Shown here piece after piece: positions 1-6,978 of a stretch of 17,287 nucleotides of DNA; position 1 is the first letter of the stretch; each line of letters begins with the position of its first letter. The position numbers were made by a program, and so were the translations under genes. Origin of the DNA: an uncultured Oscillospiraceae bacterium. GTDB lineage: Bacteria; Bacillota; Clostridia; Oscillospirales; Oscillospiraceae. A model generated the notes under the pieces. It made no database searches, was not told where the DNA came from, and was given only the letters and a program-made list of their open reading frames with translations. The stretch covers positions 1 to 17,287 of the forward strand of contig CAKTKB010000021.1 in the NCBI GenBank assembly GCA_934569195.1, given 5' to 3'.

Positions 1-1
1 C

Positions 2-157
2 TGCAAGGCGGCAGTGGAGAAGGCGTGCCTGGCAGTGCCGGGCGTGACCGGCGCGCAGGCAGACCTTGCGGAGAAAAAGGTGACGGTTACGGGAGAAGCG
101 GACAAAAAGGCCCTTGCGGAGGCTATTCGCGGGGCGGGCTTTGAGGTGAAGGACTGA
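2..157 (+). CDS. Heavy-metal-associated (HMA) domain protein, C-terminal 51 residues
   Basis: The reading frame is open from base 2 to a TGA at 155-157 and gives 51 residues beginning CKAAVEKACLAVPGV and ending GAGFEVKD. This matches the HMA fold after the second cysteine of the CxxC metal site: the KAAVEKA helix, the VPGV turn, the central KVTVTG strand, the ALAEAI helix and the final GFEV strand. HMA domains bind Cu(I) or other soft metals and pass them to P-type ATPases. The first metal cysteine would lie upstream of the window. It could be a free CopZ-like chaperone or the C-terminal HMA domain of a copper-transporting ATPase; the visible part does not decide. The stop overlaps the next start by one base (TGATG), so the two genes are probably co-transcribed. 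Confidence 0.85.
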   Translation, partial: CKAAVEKACLAVPGVTGAQADLAEKKVTVTGEADKKALAEAIRGAGFEVKD

Positions 158-1071
158 TGCGGCAGGATTTTTATTTTCCCTCCTGCGGCGAGGGACAGAT
201 TCACGGCTGCCGCTGGGAGACGGAGGGACAGCCCCGGGCGGTCGTCCAGCTCGTTCACGGCATTGCCGAGTATGTGGAGCGGTATGACGATTTCGCCCGG
301 TATCTGAACGACCGGGGCTTTCTGGTGGTGGCTGAGGACCATATGGGACACGGCAAGAGCGCCGATACCGGTACGCTGGGCTATTTCGCGGGGGGATGGT
401 TCTCCGCGGCGGCCGACAGCTACCGCCTCCTCAGCGACACGCGCCGGGAGCTGCCGGAGGTGCCGTATTTCCTCTTCGGCCATTCTATGGGCTCCTTCCT
501 GACCCGCACGATCCTGGCCCGCTATCCGGACAGCGGGATTCGCGGCGCCGTGATCTGCGGTACGGCCTGGCAGCCTTCGGCCCTGCTGCCCGTAGGGATC
601 GGTGCCTGCCGGATGGCCTGCCGCCGGAATGGGGAGCGCACGCCCAGCCCTAAGCTGGAGCATCTGGTTTTCGGCGGATACAATCGCCGGGTGGAGCACA
701 AGCGGACGGAATTCGACTGGCTGACCCGGGACACAGCCGTGGTGGACCGGTATCTGGCGGATCCCCTTTGCGGCTTTACGCCCACGGCGGGGCTGCTGCG
801 GGATATGCTGACGGGCATTTCCTGGATTCAGCGGCCGGAAAATCTGGCCAAGATGCGCAAGGACCTGCCGGTGCTTTTCCTGGCCGGAGGGGACGATCCG
901 GTGGGAAATTACGGTAAGGGCGTCCGGCACGCCGCGCAGATGTTCCGCCGGTCGGGCATGACGCAGGTTTCTCAGAAGATTTATCCCCTGGGGCGGCATG
1001 AGATTCTCAACGAGCTGAACCGGCAGGAGGTCTACCGGGATGCGGCGGACTGGATGGAAAAATGGTTGTAG
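157..1071 (+). CDS. Alpha/beta hydrolase, monoglyceride-lipase/lysophospholipase (S33-like) family
   Basis: A 304-residue cytosolic alpha/beta hydrolase with no signal peptide. The oxyanion-hole motif is LVHGIAEYVERYDDFA (about 32-47), which is characteristic of the monoglyceride lipase/PldB-like group. The nucleophile elbow is GHSMG at 108-112 with Ser110. The likely acid is Asp247 in GGDDPVG and the likely base is His281 in GRHEILNE. Length is normal for the family. These enzymes cleave ester bonds of monoacylglycerols or lysophospholipids; the true substrate cannot be read from sequence. The ATG at 157 overlaps the preceding stop by one base, suggesting translational coupling with the HMA gene, although no functional link is obvious. 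The gene is followed by a weak hairpin without a T-tract and then the promoter of the next gene. Confidence 0.88.
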   Translation: MRQDFYFPSCGEGQIHGCRWETEGQPRAVVQLVHGIAEYVERYDDFARYLNDRGFLVVAEDHMGHGKSADTGTLGYFAGGWFSAAADSYRLLSDTRRELPEVPYFLFGHSMGSFLTRTILARYPDSGIRGAVICGTAWQPSALLPVGIGACRMACRRNGERTPSPKLEHLVFGGYNRRVEHKRTEFDWLTRDTAVVDRYLADPLCGFTPTAGLLRDMLTGISWIQRPENLAKMRKDLPVLFLAGGDDPVGNYGKGVRHAAQMFRRSGMTQVSQKIYPLGRHEILNELNRQEVYRDAADWMEKWL

Positions 1072-1108
1072 GCTTCCGTTATTTGGAAGAGCCAAAGTGT
1101 AAAAATGG

Positions 1109-1136
1109 TTGACAAATAGTTACAATTTGTTATAAT
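1109..1136 (+). promoter_or_regulatory. Consensus sigma-A promoter for the SLH lysozyme gene
   Basis: A perfect -35 box TTGACA (1109-1114) and a perfect -10 box TATAAT (1131-1136) are separated by 16 bp in an AT-rich 100-bp intergenic gap. Transcription would start near 1143. A GAGGAGA ribosome site at 1161-1167 lies 7 bases before the ATG at 1175. A fully consensus promoter suggests strong, constitutive transcription. Confidence 0.88.
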
Positions 1137-1174
1137 TAAGCCGATCCCAACAGAAAAAGAGAGGAGACGGTGAG

Positions 1175-2716
1175 ATGAAACGGATTGCGATTCAAAAGAC
1201 GATTCTATATATACTGTGCGCGGCGCTGCTGACGGCGCTGCTGCCCGTGCATGGATGGGCGGCGGAGGACACGTCCTCCGGCTCGATCAGCGGCCGCCAC
1301 CCGGCGGAGTCCGTGGAGTTTGACAGCCCGGCCTATCAGCAGGACCCGGAATACACGGCGCTGATGGAGCAGCAGGGGCAGACGGCCGCGCCCCAGGCGA
1401 ATTTCACGTATAAAACCATGACCTCCAGTCAGAACCTGGTGGATATCATCAAGGATTGCGAGGGCTTTTCCGCTACGCCCTATTGGGACGTTTCCCAGTG
1501 GACCATCGGATACGGAACCTTCTGCGGCAGCACCCGAGACGATGTGCCGTCAGAGTACTGGAACGGCATTTCCGAGGAAAAGGGCGAGGAGCTGCTGATG
1601 GAGTATCTGAAGGATACGGCGGAGTCGGAGGTGAACGCCTATTTCCGGCGGATCGGGCGGCAGCCCCTGCAGCAGCAGTTTGACGCAATCGTGGACTTTA
1701 CATACGCCCTGGGAAGCGGCTGGATGTATGAGCAGACCATGGTAGGCACCTGGCTTACCAATCCCACCACGGAGATTGCCCTGATGCGGGCCATGGGCGC
1801 GTGGTGCCGGGTGGACGGCGAGGTCAGCTCTCCTACCTGCAACCGGCGGATGCGGGAAGCGGTCATGTACCTGTACGGGCTGTATCTGCTGCCCCATGGA
1901 TCGGTGAAGTCTGATCTCACGGTGGTGAACGACGGCAAGCTGCCCATGTTCTCCTACGTCATTTTCCAGGGGAACGGGACGACGCTGATCAATACCCGCA
2001 CCGACGATGTGAGCTACTATTTTACGGATAAGAGCTACGACACCCTGCCTACGCCCATCCGCAGCGGTTATACCTTCTCCGGCTGGGCGAAAAACGGCGG
2101 CGCGCTGCTGCTGACGGGGCAGACGGTCAAGGAGAATCTGCGGGTCACGGCCCAGTGGGTCAAGCTCCCCTTTACGGATGTAAGCAGCAACGCCTGGTAT
2201 ACCCCCTCTGTGGCCTACTGCTACAGCAAGGGACTGATGGCGGGAACGAGCAGCCGAATCTTTGACCCCTACGGCCAGGCGAGCCGGGCCATGGTGGTCA
2301 CGGTGCTTTACCGTATGGCAGGTTCGCCCAAGGTCTCCGGCAGCAGCGGCCTGTCGGATGTGAAGGCCGGGTCCTATTATGAAAACGCCGTTACCTGGGC
2401 TGTGCAGAAGGGCGTAGTGGCGGGCTATGCCGACGGGACCTTTGGCCCCGACCGGCCGGTGACCCGGGCGGAGATGGTTACCTTCTTGTGGCGTTATGCC
2501 AAGAACATCCGGAAGCTGAACGTATCTGCATCCAATGCCCTTGGCCGTTATGTGGACGGCGGGGCGGTCCCCGGGTATGCCCGGGACGCGTTCAATTGGG
2601 CGCTGGCAAACGGCCTGATCAGCGGAACCAGCCTGTCGCCCATGACCCTGTCCCCGGCGGAAAACGCCAGCCGGGCCATGCTGTCCAGAGTGCTGATGTA
2701 TTTGGCAAATCTGTGA
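1175..2716 (+). CDS. Secreted SLH-anchored lysozyme (GH24) with InlB B-type repeat
   Basis: A 513-residue exported protein. Residues 1-29 form a signal peptide (KR, a hydrophobic core, then HGWAA before EDTSS). Residues about 86-235 are a GH24 (T4-type) lysozyme domain. DCEGF places the catalytic Glu at 96, followed by Asp105 and Thr110 in WTIGYG, matching Glu11-Asp20-Thr26 of T4 lysozyme. Residues about 280-328 resemble the InlB B-repeat/Flg_new domain (GYTFSGW ... VTAQW). Three SLH domains follow at about 332-385, 392-443 and 455-513. The second is the most canonical (GYADGTFGPDRPVTRAEM); the third is divergent. SLH domains bind pyruvylated secondary cell-wall polymer, so the enzyme is probably held in the envelope and cleaves peptidoglycan glycan strands in remodelling, division or attack on neighbours. 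It has its own promoter and looks monocistronic. Confidence 0.92.
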   Translation: MKRIAIQKTILYILCAALLTALLPVHGWAAEDTSSGSISGRHPAESVEFDSPAYQQDPEYTALMEQQGQTAAPQANFTYKTMTSSQNLVDIIKDCEGFSATPYWDVSQWTIGYGTFCGSTRDDVPSEYWNGISEEKGEELLMEYLKDTAESEVNAYFRRIGRQPLQQQFDAIVDFTYALGSGWMYEQTMVGTWLTNPTTEIALMRAMGAWCRVDGEVSSPTCNRRMREAVMYLYGLYLLPHGSVKSDLTVVNDGKLPMFSYVIFQGNGTTLINTRTDDVSYYFTDKSYDTLPTPIRSGYTFSGWAKNGGALLLTGQTVKENLRVTAQWVKLPFTDVSSNAWYTPSVAYCYSKGLMAGTSSRIFDPYGQASRAMVVTVLYRMAGSPKVSGSSGLSDVKAGSYYENAVTWAVQKGVVAGYADGTFGPDRPVTRAEMVTFLWRYAKNIRKLNVSASNALGRYVDGGAVPGYARDAFNWALANGLISGTSLSPMTLSPAENASRAMLSRVLMYLANL

Positions 2717-2765
2717 GAAAAAAGTCCCTGCACGGGAATAAGTCCAATGTGATGGACCTAATGTA

Positions 2766-2774
2766 TGGTATACT
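2766..2774 (+). promoter_or_regulatory. Extended -10 promoter for the truA operon
   Basis: TGGTATACT fits the extended -10 pattern TGnTATAAT with one mismatch. No good -35 box lies 17 bp upstream, which is tolerated when the TGn extension is present. It lies 30 bases before the first gene of the truA group and downstream of the preceding stop, with no other candidate in the gap. Confidence 0.5.
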
Positions 2775-2803
2775 GCTGTCATCAAAACCGAGGGGTGAGG
2801 GCG

Positions 2804-2932
2804 ATGTATTCCATACGGAACGTTCAGGGGCATGTTCAGGTGTACGACGGCAGAGGGAGATTCCTGTTTTCTGCCGACAGTGAACGGGAGGCCAGGGAGG
2901 AATTGGAGCAATATGCGGAATCTGCGGCTTGA
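2804..2932 (+). CDS. 42-residue small protein upstream of truA
   Basis: A short frame of 42 codons begins MYSIRNVQGHVQVYDGRGRF and ends in an acidic/Ala-rich helix (SEREAREELEQYAESAA). An excellent ribosome site, GAGGGGTGAGG (2790-2800), sits immediately before the ATG. The first half alternates hydrophobic and polar residues like a beta hairpin (HVQVYDGRGRFLFSAD) and the second half is amphipathic helix. It has no signal peptide and no cysteines. I recall similar short MYSIR-starting proteins in related Clostridia, but I know no function. The frame overlaps the start of truA by 20 bases in another register, which suggests translational coupling. Confidence 0.72.
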   Translation: MYSIRNVQGHVQVYDGRGRFLFSADSEREAREELEQYAESAA

Positions 2933-3653
2933 GATTTGCTATGACGGCACACGCTACCGGGGGTGGCAGCGGCTGGCCGGGCAGGAGGAGCGGACCGTGC
3001 AGGGGAAGCTGGAGCTGACCCTCAGCCGGATCCTGGGCGAGCCGATAGAGATTTCCGGAAGCGGACGAACGGACGCCGGGGTCCATGCCCGGGGACAGGT
3101 GGCCAGCTTTCATTGCCGCAGCGATATGGCGTGCGCTGAGATTTTGGAGGCGCTGCGCCGGTATCTTCCAGAGGACATCGGCATATATTCCTGCCGGGAG
3201 GTGTCTCCCGGATTCCATGCCCGGCTCAACGCCAGCAGGAAAACCTACCGGTATCGATTGTGGAACAGCGAGCTGCCCTGTGTTTTCGAGCGGCGGTATG
3301 TGACGGTGCTTCCGGAGAAGCTGGATTTACCCGCCATGGAGCGGGCAGCCCGGATACTGGAGGGAGAACACGATTTCTCCGCATTTTGCAGCAATCCCCG
3401 GATGAAGAAGTCCACGGTGCGGCGCATTGATGCCATCCGCATCGAACGGGCGGGGCCGGAGCTTCGGATGGACGTCACGGGAAACGGCTTCCTGCAGGGG
3501 ATGGTGCGCATTCTGGCCGGGACGCTGGTCGAGGTGGGCATGGGGCTGCGGGAGCCGGAGGAAACGGCGCAGCTTTTCGGAGCGCCCAGAGCCATGGCGG
3601 GGAGACGGATGCCGCCCCAGGGACTTTGCCTGATGGAGGTGATGTATGAATGA
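2913..3653 (+). CDS. truA: tRNA pseudouridine(38-40) synthase TruA
   Basis: A 246-residue TruA, which converts uridines 38-40 of the tRNA anticodon stem-loop to pseudouridine. The N-terminal strand LRLEICYDGTRYRGWQ is typical. The catalytic motif SGSGRTDAGVHARGQV contains the nucleophile Asp54. Later conserved blocks include FHARLNASRKTYRYRL, HDFSAFC and GNGFLQGMVRILAGTLVEVG. The start at 2913 is chosen because family similarity begins there and GGAGG (about 2897-2901) lies upstream. The frame is open back to 2832, but those extra residues overlap the 42-residue gene and do not resemble TruA. It overlaps the preceding gene by 20 bp and the following gene by 4 bp, so it is the middle of a three-gene operon. 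Confidence 0.95.
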   Translation: MRNLRLEICYDGTRYRGWQRLAGQEERTVQGKLELTLSRILGEPIEISGSGRTDAGVHARGQVASFHCRSDMACAEILEALRRYLPEDIGIYSCREVSPGFHARLNASRKTYRYRLWNSELPCVFERRYVTVLPEKLDLPAMERAARILEGEHDFSAFCSNPRMKKSTVRRIDAIRIERAGPELRMDVTGNGFLQGMVRILAGTLVEVGMGLREPEETAQLFGAPRAMAGRRMPPQGLCLMEVMYE

Positions 3654-3991
3654 ATATCCAGATTTTTGGAAAAAGTAAGTGCTTCGACACCAAAAAGGCA
3701 GAGCGTTACTTCAAGGAGCGGCGGATTTCCTTCCAGTCGGTGGATCTGCTGCGATTTGGACTGTCGCCGCGGGAGCTGGAAAGCGTGCTGCGGGCAGTGG
3801 GCGGTGTGGACAATCTGATCGACTGGGATAGCCGGTCCGGGACCGTTACCCTTATGCGGTATATGGACGATCCCCAGGCGAAGGCGGATAAGCTCCTGGA
3901 TGATCCGGGGCTGATGCGCACGCCGATTGTGCGCAACGGAAAGCAGGCCACGGTGGGCTATCGGCCCGATATTTGGGAAAATTGGAAATGA
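3650..3991 (+). CDS. ArsC/Spx-family thioredoxin-fold protein
   Basis: A 113-residue protein of the ArsC (arsenate reductase)/Spx/MgsR family. The N-terminal strand and active-site turn are FGKSKCFDTKKAERYFKER, with Cys11 the only cysteine. The C-terminal part has the family signature RTPIVRNGKQATVGYRPDIW with Arg90 before the cis-proline. Spx has a CxxC pair; here the position is CFDT, as in single-cysteine ArsC-type members. It could be a glutathione-type reductase or a redox regulator, and substrate cannot be assigned. No arsenic resistance genes are nearby. The ATG overlaps the truA stop by 4 bases (ATGA) and is preceded by GGAGGTGATG at 3635-3644, so it is translated with truA. Confidence 0.85.
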   Translation: MNIQIFGKSKCFDTKKAERYFKERRISFQSVDLLRFGLSPRELESVLRAVGGVDNLIDWDSRSGTVTLMRYMDDPQAKADKLLDDPGLMRTPIVRNGKQATVGYRPDIWENWK

Positions 3992-3995
3992 TACG

Positions 3996-4026
3996 AAAGC
4001 GGTTCCCGGAGGGGGGCCGCTTTTTT
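3996..4026 (+). terminator. Intrinsic terminator of the truA operon
   Basis: A 12-bp stem (3996-4007 with 4012-4023, two G-T wobbles) closes a GGAG loop and is followed by six T residues at 4021-4026. It begins 5 bases after the stop of the ArsC-like gene. Confidence 0.93.
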
Positions 4027-4085
4027 GCGCCGGAAAGATAAAACTTGCGCGGGGGAGAAAAAAGTGCTATTCTATGGAGGTTACC

Positions 4086-5561
4086 ATGTCGCGTATATTG
4101 CAGTCTATCAATGGGGTTGTGTGGGGCGCGCCTGCGCTGGTGCTGATCCTGGGCGTGGGGATTTACCTGACTGTGGGGACCCGGGCGGTGCAGCTCCGAC
4201 TGTTTCCCCGGGCGATCCGGACTTTTTTCCGCCAGTTTGGCAGGCGAAAGGAGGAGCAGCAGGGCGTTTCCTCCTTCCGGGCGCTGTGTACGGCCCTTGC
4301 GGCTACCGTCGGCACGGGAAATCTGGCGGGCGTGGCCGGGGCGATTGCCCTGGGCGGCCCGGGAGCGATTTTCTGGATGTGGGTGTGCGGCTTTTTGGGC
4401 ATGGCCCTGAAATTTGCCGAGGCGACCCTGGCCGTGCGCTACCGTGTAAAGGGAAAAGACGGGGTTTATGTCGGCGGACCGATGTACATGATTCGCCGGG
4501 GCATGGGAGAAAAGTGGGCATGGATGGGCGGCCTGTACGCCTTCTTCGGCGTTTTTGCCGCCTTTGGTGTGGGAAACGCGACGCAGATCAATGCCGTCGT
4601 CCAGAGCTGCGGGGAAATGCTGCTGTCTCTGGGCATACGGCCGGCGGGGTATTTCCCTGTTTTGCTGGGAATCGGGCTGGGCATTCTGGTGGCAGTCATG
4701 CTTTTCGGAGGCGCACGGCGGATCGGTGCGGCGGCGGAAATGCTGGTGCCTCTGGCATCCGTAAGCTATCTGCTGCTGGGGCTGGGCGTGCTGGCTCTGC
4801 GGGGCGATCAGATACCCCGTGCCTTCGGGCAGATCGTGCGTGGCGCGTTCTCCCCTAGGGCCGTCACCGGCGGAATGCTCGGCTCGGCCTTTGCGGCGCT
4901 GCGGGTCGGGATGTCCCGGGGCGTCTTTACCAATGAGGCGGGAATGGGGACGGCGTCCATTGCCCATGCCGGCGCGCAGGTGCGGGATCCGATGGAGCAG
5001 GGCATGATGGGAATCGTGGAGGTCTTTGTGGATACGCTGGTGATCTGCACGATGACCGCGCTGGTTATTCTGTGCAGCGGGGTCGAGATTCCCTACGGGA
5101 CGGACCCCGGCGTGACCCTGACGGTCCAGGCGTTCAGCCGGATATACGGCGGATGGGTGAGCGTGTACCTGTCCCTGGCGCTGATGTGCTTTGCCTTTGC
5201 CACGGTGCTGGGATGGGGGCTGTACGGCGTCCGGTGCGCCCAATATCTGCTGGGGGAAGGGGCGTGGAAGCCCTTTGCCCTGCTCCAGGCGGGGGTCGTA
5301 GTGCTGGGGGCGGTTTTGCAAACCGGCACCCTGTGGACAATGTCTGAAATTGTGAACGGTCTGATGGCAATCCCCAATCTGATTGCGCTGGCGGCACTGA
5401 GCCATCCGTTATTTGCCATGACCGGAAGAAATAGAAAATTTGGCGGATACTGCGCCAATGGAGGTACCAATGAGAGTTTCAATCAATGCCAATCGGTGCG
5501 AGCCGTCGCCCATGCGCAAGTTCCATCCCCTGGCGGTGGCGGCGGAGGAAAAGGGACGTAA
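4086..5561 (+). CDS. Alanine/glycine:cation symporter (AGCS/AlsT family)
   Basis: A 491-residue multi-spanning inner-membrane protein of the AGCS family (DagA, AlsT, AgcS), which imports alanine or glycine with Na+ or H+. It shows the family blocks ALAATVGTGNLAGVAGAIAL (70-89), GGPMYMIRRGMG (130-141) and the highly conserved SRGVFTNEAGMGTASIAHA (277-295), with about ten hydrophobic segments. The start at 4086 follows GGAGG (4076-4080). The last family-like region is NLIALAALSHPLFAMTGR, ending near residue 448. The remaining 40 or so residues are a Gly/Ser-rich tail encoded over the next gene's start region in another frame (92-bp overlap), and look like read-through after a lost stop. The gene sits with an aminotransferase, which fits amino-acid uptake and use. 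No convincing promoter was found in the short leader. Confidence 0.92.
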   Translation: MSRILQSINGVVWGAPALVLILGVGIYLTVGTRAVQLRLFPRAIRTFFRQFGRRKEEQQGVSSFRALCTALAATVGTGNLAGVAGAIALGGPGAIFWMWVCGFLGMALKFAEATLAVRYRVKGKDGVYVGGPMYMIRRGMGEKWAWMGGLYAFFGVFAAFGVGNATQINAVVQSCGEMLLSLGIRPAGYFPVLLGIGLGILVAVMLFGGARRIGAAAEMLVPLASVSYLLLGLGVLALRGDQIPRAFGQIVRGAFSPRAVTGGMLGSAFAALRVGMSRGVFTNEAGMGTASIAHAGAQVRDPMEQGMMGIVEVFVDTLVICTMTALVILCSGVEIPYGTDPGVTLTVQAFSRIYGGWVSVYLSLALMCFAFATVLGWGLYGVRCAQYLLGEGAWKPFALLQAGVVVLGAVLQTGTLWTMSEIVNGLMAIPNLIALAALSHPLFAMTGRNRKFGGYCANGGTNESFNQCQSVRAVAHAQVPSPGGGGGGKGT

Positions 5562-6699
5562 AATTTACCATCTGAACATCGGACAGCCTGACCTGCCTAC
5601 GCCCCAGGCGTATTTTGACGCCATACGGGCCTTTGACAGAAAGACCCTGGCCTATGCGGAGTCCCCGGGAATGCCGGTGCTGATCGATGCGGTGCGGCGC
5701 TATTACGACCGGCTGGGCGTGAACCTGGAGCCGCAGGACGTTCTGATCACCACCGGCGGCAGCGAGGCCCTGCTGCTGACCTGCCTGAGCATTCTGGATC
5801 CGTATACGGAGGTAATCATTCCCGAGCCGTATTATCCCAACTACACGACCTTTGTCCATGCCGCCGGCGGCGTAATCCGCGCGCTTCCCACCAGTCCGGA
5901 GGAAGGCTACCACTACGCCTTCCGGGACCGGATCGAGAGCCTGATTACGAAAAATACCCGGGCAATTCTCATCACCAATCCGGGAAATCCCACAGGCGTT
6001 GTGCTGAGTACGGAAGAAATGCGCATGATTGCGGATGTGGCGAAGGAGCGGGATCTGTTCCTGATCTGCGACGAGGTCTATCGGGAGTTCTGCTATGATC
6101 CGAAATTCGGCGTGCCGACCATGGCCCGGTTTGAAGATATTTATGAAAATTTGGTGATCATCGACTCCGTGTCCAAGCGGTTTTCCGCCTGCGGCGCCCG
6201 GGTGGGCTGCGTTGTGACGAAGAATCGGGAGCTTCAGCAGGCGCTGCTGAAATTCTGCCAGTCCCGGCTGTCGGTGGCGACCATTGACCAGATCGGTGCG
6301 GCCAGCCTGTACTCCGTGGATCCGGCCTTTTTCCGGCAGTCGAAGGAGGCCTATCGCTGCCGCCGCGACACGGTGGTGTCCCGGCTCCGGCGTATTCCGG
6401 GCGTTTTGGTTGAGGAGCCGATGGGCGCGTTTTATGTGATGGCCAGTCTGCCTGTGGACGACGCGGACAAATTCCAGCGCTGGCTGCTGGAGGAATTTGA
6501 CGACCATGGGGATACGGTGATGTTCGCCCCGGGCGCGCCGTTTTATGAGACGCCGGGCAAGGGCATCCGGGAGGTCCGGATTGCCTATGTGCTCAATCAG
6601 AAGGATTTGGAGAGAGCCATGGATATCCTGGAGGCAGGCATTGCCCGCTACCAGCGGGAGGTCATGCAGCCCCGAAAAGAAAAAAGCGGCTGTGTTTGA
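5470..6699 (+). CDS. PLP-dependent aminotransferase, class I/II (aspartate-aminotransferase-like)
   Basis: A 409-residue fold-type I PLP enzyme. TTGGSEALLL (94-103) binds the cofactor phosphate. NPGNPTG (170-176) contains the Asn that contacts the PLP 3'-hydroxyl. CDEVYREF (200-207) supplies Asp201 to the pyridine nitrogen. SVSKRFSACGARVG (233-246) holds the Schiff-base Lys236. Arg370 in EVRIAYV is the likely alpha-carboxylate ligand. NIGQPDLPTP (36-45) is the usual N-terminal substrate loop. It transfers amino groups between an amino acid and a 2-oxoacid; the preferred amino acid cannot be read directly. The start at 5470 is preferred because AATGGAGG (5457-5464) lies at correct spacing. Co-location with an alanine/glycine symporter suggests amino-acid catabolism or an alanine-type substrate (inference). 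Confidence 0.92.
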   Translation: MRVSINANRCEPSPMRKFHPLAVAAEEKGRKIYHLNIGQPDLPTPQAYFDAIRAFDRKTLAYAESPGMPVLIDAVRRYYDRLGVNLEPQDVLITTGGSEALLLTCLSILDPYTEVIIPEPYYPNYTTFVHAAGGVIRALPTSPEEGYHYAFRDRIESLITKNTRAILITNPGNPTGVVLSTEEMRMIADVAKERDLFLICDEVYREFCYDPKFGVPTMARFEDIYENLVIIDSVSKRFSACGARVGCVVTKNRELQQALLKFCQSRLSVATIDQIGAASLYSVDPAFFRQSKEAYRCRRDTVVSRLRRIPGVLVEEPMGAFYVMASLPVDDADKFQRWLLEEFDDHGDTVMFAPGAPFYETPGKGIREVRIAYVLNQKDLERAMDILEAGIARYQREVMQPRKEKSGCV

Positions 6700-6706
6700 G
6701 AAAACC

Positions 6707-6736
6707 TTGACAAATCCCGGGAAAAGATGATAAAAT
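6707..6736 (+). promoter_or_regulatory. Sigma-A promoter for the T-box leader and cysS operon
   Basis: A perfect -35 TTGACA (6707-6712), an 18-bp spacer and TAAAAT at 6731-6736, preceded by TGA (extended -10, TGn). It lies just after the aminotransferase stop and about 20 bases before the first T-box helix, as expected for a T-box leader. Confidence 0.85.
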
Positions 6737-6754
6737 AACCCTGAAAATTGGATA

Positions 6755-6946
6755 TCGCTGTGAACGGAAAGAGTAGCGGAATTTCTCCCTCCTACAGAGA
6801 GCCTGGGCTGTGGCTGGAAGCTCGGGCGGGGGCGGCCCGCGAAGTGCGTCCGGGAGCGAAGCCCCCTAAATGAGCGATAAATGAGAGTGGAACCGCGAGT
6901 TTTGAGAACCCGCCTCTTGTGCATACTGTGCAAGAGGCGTTTTTTT
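6755..6946 (+). promoter_or_regulatory. T-box riboswitch, tRNA-Cys-responsive
   Basis: A complete T-box leader. The Stem I base pairs TCGCT (6755-6759) with AGCGA (6855-6859) and CGGA (6765-6768) with TCCG (6849-6852), leaving an asymmetric internal loop typical of the K-turn/GA motif. Above it the specifier loop has AGAGTA on one side and GAAGTGCG (6841-6848) on the other, with the specifier codon TGC (Cys) at 6845-6847. The distal part carries the usual AGAGAGCC ... TGGCTGGAAGC elements (6796-6821). The T-box antiterminator pairs AGAG (6884-6887) with CTCT (6914-6917) and GCG (6895-6897) with CGC (6911-6913) around the 7-nt bulge TGGAACC (6888-6894). The bulge base A after TGG pairs with a U discriminator, as in tRNA-Cys. 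Uncharged tRNA-Cys would favour antitermination and expression of cysS and the genes behind it. Confidence 0.95.
6911..6946 (+). terminator. T-box regulated terminator
   Basis: CGCCTCTTG (6911-6919) pairs perfectly with CAAGAGGCG (6931-6939), with a few more pairs above, followed by seven T residues (6940-6946). Its 5' arm is shared with the T-box antiterminator, so the two structures exclude each other. Confidence 0.93.
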
Positions 6947-6978
6947 ATTGAAAAAGCGTCGATTGGAGGAAATCGAAA

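Noticed and set aside
1071..1093. A hairpin GGCTTCC/GGAAGAGCC after the alpha/beta hydrolase
   Set aside because: It has a bulged stem and no following T-tract, so a terminator is not supported.
2725..2754. Small hairpins (CCC/GGG and GTCC/GGAC) after the SLH lysozyme
   Set aside because: The stems are only 3-4 bp and no T-tract follows, so they are not reported as a terminator.
2832..2912. An upstream start for truA giving 27 extra residues
   Set aside because: TruA similarity begins at the Met encoded at 2913, and the extra part overlaps the 42-residue gene in another frame.
4045..4073. A promoter-like pair TTGCGC and TGCTATTCT before the symporter gene
   Set aside because: The transcription start would fall at or after the ribosome site at 4076-4080, leaving almost no leader. 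The -35 is also poor.
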